A stretch of DNA of 64,000 bases from Agroathelia rolfsii (lineage: Eukaryota; Basidiomycota; Agaricomycetes; Amylocorticiales; Amylocorticiaceae), in NCBI GenBank assembly GCA_018343915.1, contig JABRWF010000008.1, positions 2,666,001-2,730,000 of the forward strand. The letters run 5' to 3'. Of this stretch, positions 8,263 through 18,907 are shown one piece after another. The notes beneath the pieces are model-generated. The model had not been told where the DNA came from. It saw only the letters and a program-made list of their open reading frames with translations, and made no database searches. Position numbers and translations under genes: made by a program. Position 1 is the first letter of the stretch. Each line of letters starts with the position of its first letter.

Positions 8263-11200
8263 AATATGTTCAGAATCGTTTTTCTTCTCTTTCTTCTTGT
8301 AATAACATTTCCATTTCTTCTTCTTCTTATTTTTCCCTTGCAGGTGCGAATGGACAGTACCTCAAGGTTCCTATCATGTTCCATGGACCTTTTAAAAATT
8401 TCTCTACTTTTGCTATGATCGATTCTGGCGCTTCCTCTTCCTTTGTAAATTATAGATACGTAGAAAAGCATAAAATACCTACAAAAAATTTACCTCGCCC
8501 TATCCCTTTGTACAACATAGATAACTCCGTGAACCAAATAGGGAAAATCGAATCCGTTGCAATTCTTGATACTACGATAGGATCAGAAAGGAAATACCTG
8601 CCCTTATGCGTTGTAGACATCGGCCAAGAAGACGTTATTCTCGGCATTGATTGGTTACGACTCGAGAACCCCGTTATTGACTGGAAATCTGCTGAGGTTA
8701 CATTCCTACCTGAAAGGGAAGTCGTACAAGCCACCACTACAATGCCGCCTGGATATGAGGATTTCGCTGATGTCTTCTCTGAAGAGGAAGCAAGTAGATT
8801 ACCTAACCATAAGTCGTCAGACCACAAGATTGAGTTGCTGGATGAAACCAAGCTCAGACGAGGGCGTGTATACCCCCTCAGCAGCAATGAAACTGATGCA
8901 CTCAACGAATGGATTGACGATAACCTGGCCAAGGGATATATTTGTAAATCTGAAAGTGAATTCGCGGCCCCAATGTTCTTTGTCCCTAAAAAGAATGGGA
9001 AGCTTCGCCCAGTACAGGACTATCGAGCCCTTAACGAGCAAACGGTCAAGAATGCCTACCCTCTCCCCTTAATCTCAGAAATTGTGGAGCACATGACACA
9101 GTTTCGTTGGTTTACCAAAATTGACCTCCGTGCCGGGTTCAATAACATCCGGATCAGAGAAGGAGACGAGCGTAAGGCAGCCTTCATTACGTCACGAGGC
9201 CTCTTTGAACCCCTGGTTATGCCCTTTGGCCTCTGTAATGCCCCCTCTTCCATGCAAGCTTTAATGGACGATATCCTCCTTCGCCTAGTACAACTAGGAT
9301 TTGTCAGGGTCTACATTGATGATGTCATTATTGGGGCAGAAACCAAGGAAAAGCTGCGGGAAGTCACTAGAGAGGTCCTCTTCATCCTGAGGGAGCATAA
9401 CCTTTACGGTAACCTAGATAAGTTTGAGGTGGAAAAACCTGAAGTCAACATTCTCGGATTCATTGTATCACATCTACAAGTCCGCATGGATCCTGAGAAG
9501 GTTAAACCCATCCTAGACTGGCCAACTCCAAAGAACGTCAAGGAAGTTCACAAGTTCCGAGGGCTAGCCAACTACTATAGGCGCTTCATTCGAGACTTTG
9601 GAAAAATCTGCAAGCCTTTAGACCGACTCACAGGCAAGGTTGACTGGACATGGGGTACGGAAGAGCAAGAAAGTTTCGAGAAACTTAAACAAGCTTTCAG
9701 TACCGCTCCAGTCTTACGATCCTATAACCAGAAGGCTTTAACCCGGGTTGAAACAGATGCTTCATCCTACGCTACAGGTGGAGTGCTCAGTCAAAAGGAC
9801 GAATCCGGAGCCTGGCATCCTATCGCCTTCCTTTCGCAGTCTATAAACGATGCCAAAAGAAATTACGACATCTGGGACAAGGAAATGTTAGGGGTTATCC
9901 GCGCCTTAGATCACTGGCGACACCTGCTTCAAGGACTACCTGAACCATTCAAGATCTGGACCGACCATAAGAACCTGGAATACTGGACTACTGCTCGTAA
10001 CCTAACTCGTCGCCAGGCTCGCTGGTCCCTATTCCTGGCAGATTTTAATTTCCGGATCCACTATCAGAAAGGTGCAGAAAATGGCAAGGCCGACGCATTG
10101 TCCCGACGACCAGATCTTCAGGTTTCGGATGCCGATGATAATCAGGATGTAGTCCTACTTGATCCAAAGCTCTTCTGGATAAATGCCGCCCGATGAGGTC
10201 ACGTCTTGATGGAAGGGGAATCTGAACTGCTCAAAAGGATCCGAAATGCTTCTCCCGAGGCAGAAGTTGCAGAAGCGCTTCGGCTGGTTAAGGACCTAGG
10301 CCCTGTCAAGCTTCAGAGGGGTCTAGAAGAGTGGAATCAGGAAAATGGGGTCATTCTACAACAAGGAAGGGTTTATGTGCCTGCAGACAAGAAAATCCAA
10401 ACCAAGATCATTTCTATGTACCATGACAGTTTGCTCAGCGGCCATCCAGGCCAACACAAAATACTTGAGTTAGTGTCACGCAACTATTGATGGCCTGGGA
10501 TGACCAAGGCAGTAAATGAGTATGTCGAAACCTGTCAAGTCTGCATCCAGAACAAGTCTTCACGCCTTCCTGCCTTTGGACCACTGGAACCGCTTCCTAC
10601 GCCCACTAGACCCTGGGATCACATTACTATGGACATGATAGTTAAGCTCCCGGATTCTCAAGGCTATGACAGTGTCCTAGTAGTAGTTGATCGCTTCTCA
10701 AAAATGACCCATATCATTCCCACAACCGAGAAAATCAATGCTATTGGAACAGCAGAAATCTTGTGGTCATACGTCTTCAAGCTTCACGGTCTACCGTCCC
10801 GGATCACATCTGACCGAGGACCGCAATTTGCAAGCAAGGTCATGAAAGAGGTACACAAGCGTTTAGGAATCACCACGGCCATGTCAACTGCCTACCACCC
10901 TCAAACCAATGGCCAATCTGAACGCGTAAATCAAGAGCTTGAGGCATATCTGAGATTCTTTGTATCTCACCGACAAGATGACTGGGCAAGACTACTTCCT
11001 TCTGCCGAGTTTGCTTTGAACAACCGACAACATTCAGCCACCAAAATGTCACCGTTCAGAATGAACTATGGTTTTGATCCACGTATGGATTTCTCCCTCA
11101 CGGGGGTTTTTGAAACACCAGCCGTAGAAGATTGGCTTCATGTTATTGCAGATGCACAGTCTGATGCACAAGCAGCGCTCAACCTAGCCGCAGAAAAGAT

Positions 11201-11804
11201 GAAGGAATCCTTTGATAAGCACATGCGAGAATCACCCCAGTGGCAAAAAGGTGACAAGGTTTGGCTATCCACTGAGAACCTGAAAACCTCCCAGCCGACA
11301 AGGAAGTTGGCTGCCAAGTTTGCCGGTCCATACGAAATCTTAGAAAGGATTGGCCCCCTTGCTTATCGCCTAAAAATCCCTCGGACATGGTCCATTCACG
11401 ATGTCTTCCACGTCTCCCTTCTGTCCGGTCATAAGCCATCAGATCAAGACCAACCTCCTCCCGAACCTGTAGAGGTAGAAGGAGAGGAAGAATGGGAGGT
11501 CGCCAAAATAAAGGATTCTAGGATATCAGGAAGGCCCAAACGGCTCAAATACCTTGTCAGCTGGAAAGATGCACCAGGAGAGGACAATTGGGAACCCGCA
11601 GACAATTTGACACATGCTCAATCCAGAATACGAGATTTCCACAAGAGGCACCCCAATGCACCTAAACGCTTAAACGCTGCAGTCTTTGGGGAATTACCTT
11701 TTAGACCAATAGAAAATTTCATGGAAACAAATACGAAGGAAACCGCAGGATGGGAACTAGGGAAGTTCCGGAGTAACTCCCTTGAGAAGGGGGTAATGTT
11801 ATGA
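8226..11804 (+). pseudogene. pol of chromovirus A with two nonsense codons
   Basis: One frame runs from the frameshift site to the TGA at 11802-11804, which is supplied by the first bases of the 3' LTR. Domains in order are a retropepsin (IDSGASSSF, about 8419), an RT with YIDD (about 9313), an RNase H starting ETDASSYATGG, a zinc-binding integrase region (HPGQHK ... CQVC), a DDE core (TMDMIV, SDRGPQF, then the Glu region near QTNGQSERVN) and a C-terminal chromodomain (YLVSWKDAPGEDNWEP). Stops at 10194-10196 (TGA for Arg) and 10488-10490 (TGA for Trp, by comparison with chromovirus C) break it. No indels are seen, so inactivation is by point change only. Confidence 0.93.
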
Positions 11805-13654
11805 GTTGGACATTTTTCGCCTTTTTCTTATGAACATGTACATATTTTATTTGTATTTTTACGATTTTTATTGACTGAGATATGGACAAAATACCTTGCA
11901 GGCAACATCTTGACGCGCGTGTGACTGGCTGTGTTAGCCCCACGTGACAGGAGTGCTCGTGACAAGAGTATATTAGGAAGGCGGAGTCTAGATCATTCCT
12001 TTTCATCAAAAGGTCTAGACTCAGGAACCAGGGTCGTTCCGATCACTGTGCGATTACTAAGGAGTACTAGACTCATCATTCCAATCGGTTGCTCATCGGA
12101 CTTAGGCACAAAGCACTGCCCCTGCATTACTGTCATTTCCGCTTACGAACCCTGCTGCGCACAGACCATCAAGGCTGCGCACGGGCCCTTTGTTTTATGT
12201 ATAAATACAAGCATGTAGCCCTTACCTGAACCTTAGCTTCGACCTTTCCGCCTTCAGGTAAGGGCACCCTCCCTCTTGTACTTATCACACATTACTAATA
12301 TATTTTTTGCCTTCAGGCTTGTTAACGTCCTAGCCCCCCTCCGCTCTCTCTCTCTTCCCCTTATTAAGTGTAAGGCCTATAGGGCATCTTAGTAAGCTTA
12401 CAAGACCTCGTTACTGTCAAGGGTAAACTCCTTGACTTTTGTGACGTTGGGCGTGGGGTGCCTACTTGTGCACTAAATCAAATAATTCACCACTTAACAC
12501 TAAATACAGAAGTACCTGCAAATGAGTTTTCCCACAGATATCACCACCCTTATTCTATTGAGGGGGTGACCGGGTACTTTCTTAATCTCACTTGCAATCG
12601 ATGCTCTTATGTTCACGCGCACACACTTAAGGGGATTTTCACCACCTTCTAATAGAGAGAGAGAGAGAGGGGAGGGAAGTAGCTAGGACGGAGGGCCTAG
12701 GCCTATGAGTTTTACCCTGAAGGCGAAGATTTCATTAGTAATCTATTTAAAGGAATACAATCTGTTGGTTACTTGCCTGAAGGCGAAGAGGTCGAAGCTG
12801 AGCTCTTCAGGACAAGTTACATGTACTATTTATACTAATATTGAATGGTCCGTGCACAGCAGGGATGGTCTGTGCGCAGAGGGAAATAGAAGTATGAAGA
12901 GTGGCAATGCAGGGGAAGAACGTTTACCCTAACTCCACCGGGCATCCATGTGGAGATCCGTTTCTAGACCGGTACCGGTAACCGTTAGGAATTGTTCAGG
13001 GGGGGAAGACTGTGTTCCTAGGCTGTGTGTAATGATGAAAAGGAAGTACACACAGCCCCGAGATTACTCCTGTGACGTGCGGCTTGAAACACGTGAGGGC
13101 CAATCACATGACCACTGCACTGCTCACAGTCCACGCTCTTAAGGGGTAATTTTCATAAGAAAAATAAAAGGAAGAGAAAGAAAATACGATAACAATTTAA
13201 TTACTAGTCCAAATAATACAAGAAATATACCGAAAAATCGGCAAAAATTCCATCTCATGACAGTTACAAGGAGGTCAATAAGTGCCAAGTCCCTAATATA
13301 TCAGAGGGCATACGCGTGAATCAAGTCCTATTCATTTAGGCCAGGGCAGTAACAAGTCCCTGCGAACATCAGTAGACCACGGTGGGCTAAGCCGCCTATT
13401 CTGAGTAAGAAGCACAACAATAGTATTTGACACAAAGCGAGTAACATGGGAAGACTGTAACGTCTAGAGTACCGATACACGAGCCTAGTAAAGTACTAAA
13501 GGAGTGCCCTATTACGAAAGAGTAGCAACGAGAGCACGTGGGTGTTCGTACATATCCAACCAAGCAATACACGTAAAACCCGGCTTTACAGCCCGCCCTT
13601 GTACCTTACAGAGGGTTGTGTTTGTTGGATTAGTCAAGCGCGCAAGCCTTGACA
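11797..13654 (+). repeat. 3' LTR of chromovirus A, split by a reversed solo LTR
   Basis: The LTR sequence 11797-12414 and 13263-13654 matches the 5' LTR with few substitutions. The intervening 848 bp is a separate solo LTR. The intron-like segment is present at 12258-12316 with its 12-bp inverted repeat (5' arm 12219-12230). Confidence 0.93.
12415..13262 (-). repeat. gypsy solo LTR, reversed, nested in the 3' LTR of chromovirus A
   Basis: It is 848 bp with TGTCA and TGACA ends and is flanked by GTTAC (12410-12414 and 13263-13267). Read on the minus strand it begins TGTCATGAGATGG and ends CCTTGACA, resembling but not matching the chromovirus C LTR. It holds the intron-like segment at 12717-12776 (donor GCAAGT, branch TTACTAATG, acceptor CGCCTTCAG). 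The donor arm of the inverted repeat is at 12771-12781 and its partner at 12806-12817. Confidence 0.92.
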
Positions 13655-13659
13655 CGGTT

Positions 13660-13796
13660 GACACAAAGAATTGTATTCCGCTTGTCTACTTGTACATTGT
13701 TGTACATAGTCAAACGGATAGTAAACAAAAATGTAAACTACCGTAAATATAAAGGCAGAATCATGTGACCCAGCACATGGATCACATATTCTAACA
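13660..13796 (+). repeat. 175-bp solo LTR, right part
   Basis: This continues the segment broken at 4739 and ends ATTCTAACA. It is followed by the TSD GCTGC (13797-13801). It aligns with the intact copy at 52885-53059, read on the minus strand. Confidence 0.9.
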
Positions 13797-14018
13797 GCTG
13801 CATCTCTGCGGATGCAGTTTTGCACCACCGCCACACTCTCTCTCTTATGCGGAGGTCCAAGTCATTATAATCTATCTGCCTCGATCTTTGAAAATAACCT
13901 GACATAATCTCCTCCCTCCTGTTCCCATGTGCAGTCTACAGAATGCAACTTATTTGTTGCTTATGCAGATTTTCGTGTATTGGAAAGCAGTTGCATATAT
14001 ATAGGCCTATAACTACCA
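13797..14018. other. short flank between the 175-bp LTR and chromovirus B
   Basis: No gene is seen. The last five bases TACCA (14014-14018) are the left target-site duplication of chromovirus B. Confidence 0.7.
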
Positions 14019-14306
14019 TGTAACGGCTCAGGCCGCTACACCTTTTCGATGATGGAACTTAGTTTGGGATTGGGCTTGGTAGCTTTTTCCCACAGAGTTT
14101 TGACGCACCCGAGCCCGGCTTGAGGGATTTGGGTTGTTACATTACGTAATGTAGTTTTCACTTGGTGGCTTCATGCCCTCAACGTTTTCCTTTCTCTTTG
14201 TCAAACCAACTCCAGTATTGGGTACTCCTATTGTTCTCTCTACACACCTGTCCTTACTGTCTTGCCCACTCTCTCATTAATCCATCCTTTGCTTGTGCCC
14301 GTTACA
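14019..14306 (+). repeat. 5' LTR of chromovirus B
   Basis: It is 288 bp with 8-bp inverted ends TGTAACGG / CCGTTACA. This LTR type lacks the intron-like CTTCAG segment found in the other gypsy families of the window. Confidence 0.93.
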
Positions 14307-14463
14307 GTTTGGTTTGACCCCAAACTCTTGTCACTCCAACTCTTGCTCCTTGAACTACATTGTTTCCTTTTCACTCATTTTTTCCCCCTAACTCTTCCAT
14401 ATACTCCTTGCTCTATCCTTCACCTAAGAAAACCCTTTTATAATTTTCTTTTACCCTACTATA

Positions 14464-15642
14464 ATGTCGTGGACTGACCCTTTTACTGCATGGCGGAATC
14501 CTACAGGCTCAATAGAGGAAGAGAGCTTAGGCTACATGACTCCGGAGTTCCAGCACTCCCAATCCCAATTATTCCCTCCAGCATCACAGGCGCTAACACT
14601 AGACCCACCTGCTTATATGGTTCAATTCCTGCAGATGATGGAGCGTAGCCAAGCAGAGGCTCGAGCCCAGCAAAACCAGTTAGCAGAAACACTAGCACGG
14701 ATGAACCAGACGCTACTTACAATGATGCAGCAACCCAATCCACCTGCCGTAGCCCCAGTAGCATTGCCCTCTGTTGCTCCTACTACACACACTCCTCCCA
14801 CTCCTCATGCCTTACCACGCTCAGTCCCAAAATTCAAGGAACCTCGTATATTCAATGGCAAGGCCAACCAGGTTAAGCCATTTCTGGATGAGATTACAAC
14901 AGGTGTACAGTTACAACGTGCTGCATTTACATCATCATCCGAGCAGGTCCTCTGGGCTACTTCCTACCTAGGTGATGGAGAGCCACGGTCATGGCTCCAT
15001 GCACTACGAGGCAATAACCCCCAAGCCCTCGAACATTTTGAACTCTTTAAACAAGAGTTTAAATCCCGATTTAGCCGTGCTGATGTTGTATCAGATGCCT
15101 TGCATGAATTCGAGACCCTCAAGCAAACTGGCTCATGTGCAGCACTTGTCGCCCGCTATTACGAGCTCTTTACGGACTTGTCACTAACAGACCAGACTAA
15201 GATTGCCCGTTTTAAGCGTGCAATTAAGGCCAAGGTTTTAGACAAGATGATTGGGGTTAGGCCACAGCCCACCACCTTTGATGAGTATGCAGAGATTGCA
15301 GTCGAGTATGACAATGCCTTGTATGCACATCGTCAACATGATTCCCACTCCCGAAATCACTCTTCAGCTCTGCACAATTCTTCGAAACTATCATCATCAA
15401 CCCCATCACAGTTCCCTTCCCCAATTCCTGCTAACTCAGATGTCGTGCCAATGGAAATCGATGCTGTTCGTTTTCGTGGGCCACTCACTGCTGCTGAGAA
15501 AGATCACCGTCGCCTCAATAATCTATGCATGTACTGTGTACAAGGTGGTTATATAGCGGAGGACTGCCCCAATAAATCAGCCAAGGCAAAGGCTCGTGAT
15601 GCGATTCGTTCAGACAAGAAGGCTGGGGCAGGAAAAGATTGA
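14464..15642 (+). CDS. Gag of chromovirus B
   Basis: The open frame of 392 codons starts MSWTDPFTAWRNP. It has an Ala/Gln/Pro-rich N-terminal third and a retrotransposon Gag core from about residue 118 (PKFKEPRIFNGKANQVKPFL). A C-terminal zinc knuckle reads CMYCVQGGYIAEDC. The knuckle should have His at the ninth position (CX2CX4HX4C) but has Tyr, consistent with a CAT to TAT change, so nucleic-acid binding is probably impaired. Gag ends at TGA 15640-15642, overlapping the pol frame. Confidence 0.88.
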   Translation: MSWTDPFTAWRNPTGSIEEESLGYMTPEFQHSQSQLFPPASQALTLDPPAYMVQFLQMMERSQAEARAQQNQLAETLARMNQTLLTMMQQPNPPAVAPVALPSVAPTTHTPPTPHALPRSVPKFKEPRIFNGKANQVKPFLDEITTGVQLQRAAFTSSSEQVLWATSYLGDGEPRSWLHALRGNNPQALEHFELFKQEFKSRFSRADVVSDALHEFETLKQTGSCAALVARYYELFTDLSLTDQTKIARFKRAIKAKVLDKMIGVRPQPTTFDEYAEIAVEYDNALYAHRQHDSHSRNHSSALHNSSKLSSSTPSQFPSPIPANSDVVPMEIDAVRFRGPLTAAEKDHRRLNNLCMYCVQGGYIAEDCPNKSAKAKARDAIRSDKKAGAGKD

Positions 15643-16317
15643 CCGGTAGCTCTTCTGGCACTTTGGGGCTCCCGGTCGACGTAGAAGTGCGTCAAGAAAG
15701 CGCCGGACGCCCAGTTTTTATTTGCTCAACGGATGGAAACTATATACCTAAGGACATTTTAATTACTCCCACCTATGTTTTTGCTGCCAATACATATCTT
15801 AATGCACCTGATCATTTCTTTGTTAATATAGTTCTTAGTTTCCCCAACCATAAGCCTATTACGACATTTGCGCTTATTGATTCTGGCGCAACTGCCTCTT
15901 GTATTTCGGAACGCTTTGCAACCCGACACTCCTTACCTCGAGCTCCCAAAGAAGTCGCAGTCCCCATAACTGCAGTCGATGATTGCCCAATTGCTGGTGG
16001 CCTAGTAACATATGATGTCATCACTCACCTGGCAGTCGATAACCATACTGAGATCATCCGACTTGGTGTAGTTTCTGTGGGATACCCAGTTATCCTAGGA
16101 TTGGATTGGCTTTGTCGTCACAACCCCACAATTAATTGGACCGAGATGTCTCTCTCGCTAGCATGCTGTGGCTTACATCGTTCTACCCTAGCCCGGGTAA
16201 CTGCGCAAGGCCTTGGTCTCCCACGTGTTCATTTGGTGTCCTCGTCTCTTAACTCAACTATCGCAACAACAGTAGGGCTAGGCCTTGGTCTTACCTCTAT
16301 GCTGTTACACCCCTCTA
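15639..16317 (+). pseudogene. pol of chromovirus B, N-terminal part (protease)
   Basis: This frame lies -1 to gag and overlaps its stop. I see no canonical slippery heptamer here (context GGA AAA GAT TGA), so the mode of Pol expression is unclear. It encodes a retropepsin-like domain with ALIDSGATASC and a second conserved strand VILGLDWLCRHNP. It is cut at 16317 by the insertion of chromovirus C; the TSD is CTCTA at 16313-16317. Confidence 0.88.
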
Positions 16318-17146
16318 TGTCATGAGTTGGAAAATATGGACAGAATTTTTGCAAATTATTTAATTTTTATTGGAACTACTTTTACGAATTTTCGTCTCCT
16401 TTTATCTTTTTCTTTTATTACCCTTAGGGCGTGGACTGTAGGCAGTGAACGGTCAGGTGATTGGCCCTCATGTGACTAAGCCGCACGCTACAGGAGTAAT
16501 CGTGAGTTGTGCGTTTCCTGTTCACCATTCCGCACAACTCCGGAGTACAAACCTCCGACCACTGACCGATTCCTAACGGATACTGGTTCTGTTACACACC
16601 TCCGAGCTTCCGCTCCCGAGCTCCTGCGGAGCTCCGCTCCTGAGCGCGGAACCTCCGGAAGTGTTGTATCTCCGCACGGCTGCCCGTTGGAGTTAGGGAA
16701 AAGGTCTTCCCCTGCATAATCTACTTCCTCTATTCTTTGCCTCTGTAGCGGAACTAGCACGGAGCTTCCGCAAGTAGTATAAGTAGTTTATGTAACTTGT
16801 CCTGAAAGGCCAGCTTTGACCTCTTCGCCTTCAGGCAAGTATTACATGTTTGTATTTCTCTTATAGTATTACTCAATAAAACTTTGCCTTCAGGGTTCAT
16901 TCCGCAGGGCCTAGCCTGTCTCAGCTATAGTATTCAATCACACCGGAGGTGGCGGAAATCCCCTCAAATAGTTTATAAGTCTATCGGAATAAGAGTAGGA
17001 GCCTCGCACATAGATACGGAAGAGTACCTGGTGTTGCCCTTCAATAAATTAGGGAATATATCTGTGGGAAAACCATATTTGTGTAGTACTTAGATTTTAG
17101 TGTTAGGAGTATACACTTTGCACAGTCAAGGAGTGTACCCTTGACA
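16318..17146 (+). repeat. 5' LTR of chromovirus C
   Basis: It is 829 bp, TGTCATGAG to CCTTGACA. The TATA box is TATAA at 16778-16782. The intron-like segment is 16835-16893 (59 nt, donor GCAAGT, acceptor TTTGCCTTCAG). The donor region 16830-16840 can pair with 16795-16806 with one bulged T. It is followed by TTAGGTCAAAGCTAC, shared with chromovirus A. Confidence 0.93.
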
Positions 17147-17592
17147 TTAGGTCAAAGCTACTAGGTTTCCCTTGGACTCCGGCGGTCCAAGAAGGCGGCG
17201 ATTAGCGATCCCGCACGAAGAGTATATTTTTAGAAAGCGGACTTTTTCGATAAACTCTAAGTACACTTTGAACGGTTTCGGGAAGCAATTGTGTGACTCC
17301 CCGGAGTTCATTTACAACCCCGTCTAGACGGTAGAACAGGGGAACGATAACCCCGGAACTATCGGCTGTATCCGAAGCGGAATAAGGGTCTAATACACCC
17401 TCCGTTCTAGGAGTCCCTTGTGGGGATCAAAACTGCATCATGCATTTAAAGAATATTTTACGATACATAGATTTTGCGTGATTACTGTACGGCCAAGCTC
17501 TAGGCCCAGAGAGAAGAAGAAAAATCCCGCTCTCCGCATTGGAATCCGGAGCCTCCGGAGACGAAGAAGAACGATAAAGGGCTCAAACTTTT

Positions 17593-18873
17593 ATGTCCTC
17601 AGAGGACGAAGATAACTACTCGGAGAATTCTAGTTCTCACACCGGCGAGGATAGTGAAACCTCCCAACGAACACAAATAGAAGCATCCAGCGTTGAGCCT
17701 AGCTCCGCATCCAACCCCCCCAACACCGAAATATCCAGAAGACGTGGCGGAGCTAGTACTCCGGTGAACCCCACACTACTCACTACGGAGGAAACACTCT
17801 GTATCTTCAATTCCCTAGAGCAGAGTACTATGACACTCACCAGGATGCTGCTCAAAGTCAAAAGAAACCAAGATAGGTTGACGGACATAGTTGAAAACTC
17901 CGCTCAACAAAGCTCCACTCCGCAAATAATCTCCACCAGCAAGGAAATCGGGGATAAGCCTGAGAAATTCACCGGTGATTGGACTAAGTATAGGTCCTTC
18001 ATTGTTGGCTTCGAAAATTACCTGGCACTCAATCCGGAGGTTTTTAATTCGGAGCTAAGAAAGGGTCGCCTGCTCCTAGGTCTATTGGAGAGAGCTCCGA
18101 GAGCATGGGCAGAGAAGTTCTATGAGCAAATAAAGACCAAGTCCTTCAAATTCGAAGACTTCTACAAGCCATTCAAGGCCTTGTATGGAGCCAGGGACTT
18201 TAGCAGACATGCACTACAGCAGCTCAAGGACCTTCAGCAGCGTTCCCAGTCCGTGCAAGACTACGCCAGCAAGTTCTACTCTCTAGCAGCTCAGACTAAG
18301 TTGTCGGAGGAGGATCAGCGGGTTCGCTTCTTTGATGGGCTACACTCAAGAGTTCGTAGAGTAATCGGAGGATATAGCAAGGATTGCAAGGACACCTTGG
18401 AGTACCTGGTGGAAGCGGCGATTGATGCGGAGGAAGGCCTTAGGTCCGTAGGACTTTGGCGCGATAATTGGAGGCCTTCCGGAAATGGCCAGAGTGGAAG
18501 CGGAACCTCCGCTAATCCTATAGTCATTAATGCAGGCCTAACGACAAGTTCTCCACACTCCGCAGGCTTTCCGCAACAGCCCCGTCCACGAAGGGACATG
18601 TCCTTGGTGCAATGCTTCAACTGCCAGCAATACGGACATTTTGCAGCAGACTGTACCAATCCTAAGGTGACCCGCTACCAGGCAGCACAGGTGGGAACCA
18701 ACCCTCCGAAGCCTCCGCCACGAAATCCCGCAAGGATTCAAGCGTCCTCCGCCACTCAGGCCCCCGCCGGAGTGGATGGAAGCAGTTCGGGGTTGACTAC
18801 GGAGGACCTGCAAAAGATGGTCGAAGAGCAAGCACTAGCCTTTGCGGCACTTAAGGACCGATTGGGTTTTTAA
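17593..18873 (+). CDS. Gag of chromovirus C
   Basis: This uninterrupted frame of 426 codons starts MSSEDEDNYSEN. It has an acidic Ser-rich N-terminus and a Gag core from about residue 125 (KFTGDWTKYRSFIVGFENYL), also seen in chromovirus A. A zinc knuckle CFNCQQYGHFAADC lies near residue 340. It ends at TAA 18871-18873, preceded by the frameshift heptamer. It is the only intact long ORF of this element. Confidence 0.9.
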   Translation: MSSEDEDNYSENSSSHTGEDSETSQRTQIEASSVEPSSASNPPNTEISRRRGGASTPVNPTLLTTEETLCIFNSLEQSTMTLTRMLLKVKRNQDRLTDIVENSAQQSSTPQIISTSKEIGDKPEKFTGDWTKYRSFIVGFENYLALNPEVFNSELRKGRLLLGLLERAPRAWAEKFYEQIKTKSFKFEDFYKPFKALYGARDFSRHALQQLKDLQQRSQSVQDYASKFYSLAAQTKLSEEDQRVRFFDGLHSRVRRVIGGYSKDCKDTLEYLVEAAIDAEEGLRSVGLWRDNWRPSGNGQSGSGTSANPIVINAGLTTSSPHSAGFPQQPRPRRDMSLVQCFNCQQYGHFAADCTNPKVTRYQAAQVGTNPPKPPPRNPARIQASSATQAPAGVDGSSSGLTTEDLQKMVEEQALAFAALKDRLGF

Positions 18874-18907
18874 GAGGGTCAGAAGAAAGGGCCATTCTGG
18901 CTGACCC
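18864..18907 (+). promoter_or_regulatory. -1 ribosomal frameshift signal, gag-pol junction of chromovirus C
   Basis: The heptamer G GGT TTT (18864-18870) is in the gag frame, with the stop TAA immediately after. Slipping -1 gives the pol frame (L R G S E E R A I). After a 5-nt spacer, GGGTCAG (18876-18882) pairs with CTGACCC (18901-18907). The layout matches chromovirus A apart from one extra base pair and one base in the spacer. Confidence 0.75.

Larger units (their letters stand above)
4740..13654 (+). mobile_element. Ty3/gypsy chromovirus A, full length, degenerate, with three nested insertions
   Basis: Two LTRs (4740-5744 and 11797-13654, the second enlarged by a nested solo LTR) enclose gag and pol. 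The TSD CGGTT flanks the element (4735-4739 and 13655-13659). A polypurine tract (GAGAAGGGGGTAA) precedes the 3' LTR. Pol has the order protease, RT, RNase H, integrase, chromodomain, so it is a chromovirus. Nested inside are a copia solo LTR (6256-6602), a 205-bp solo LTR (7729-7933) and a reversed gypsy solo LTR (12415-13262). Nonsense codons and a homopolymer frameshift make it non-autonomous as it stands. Confidence 0.95.
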
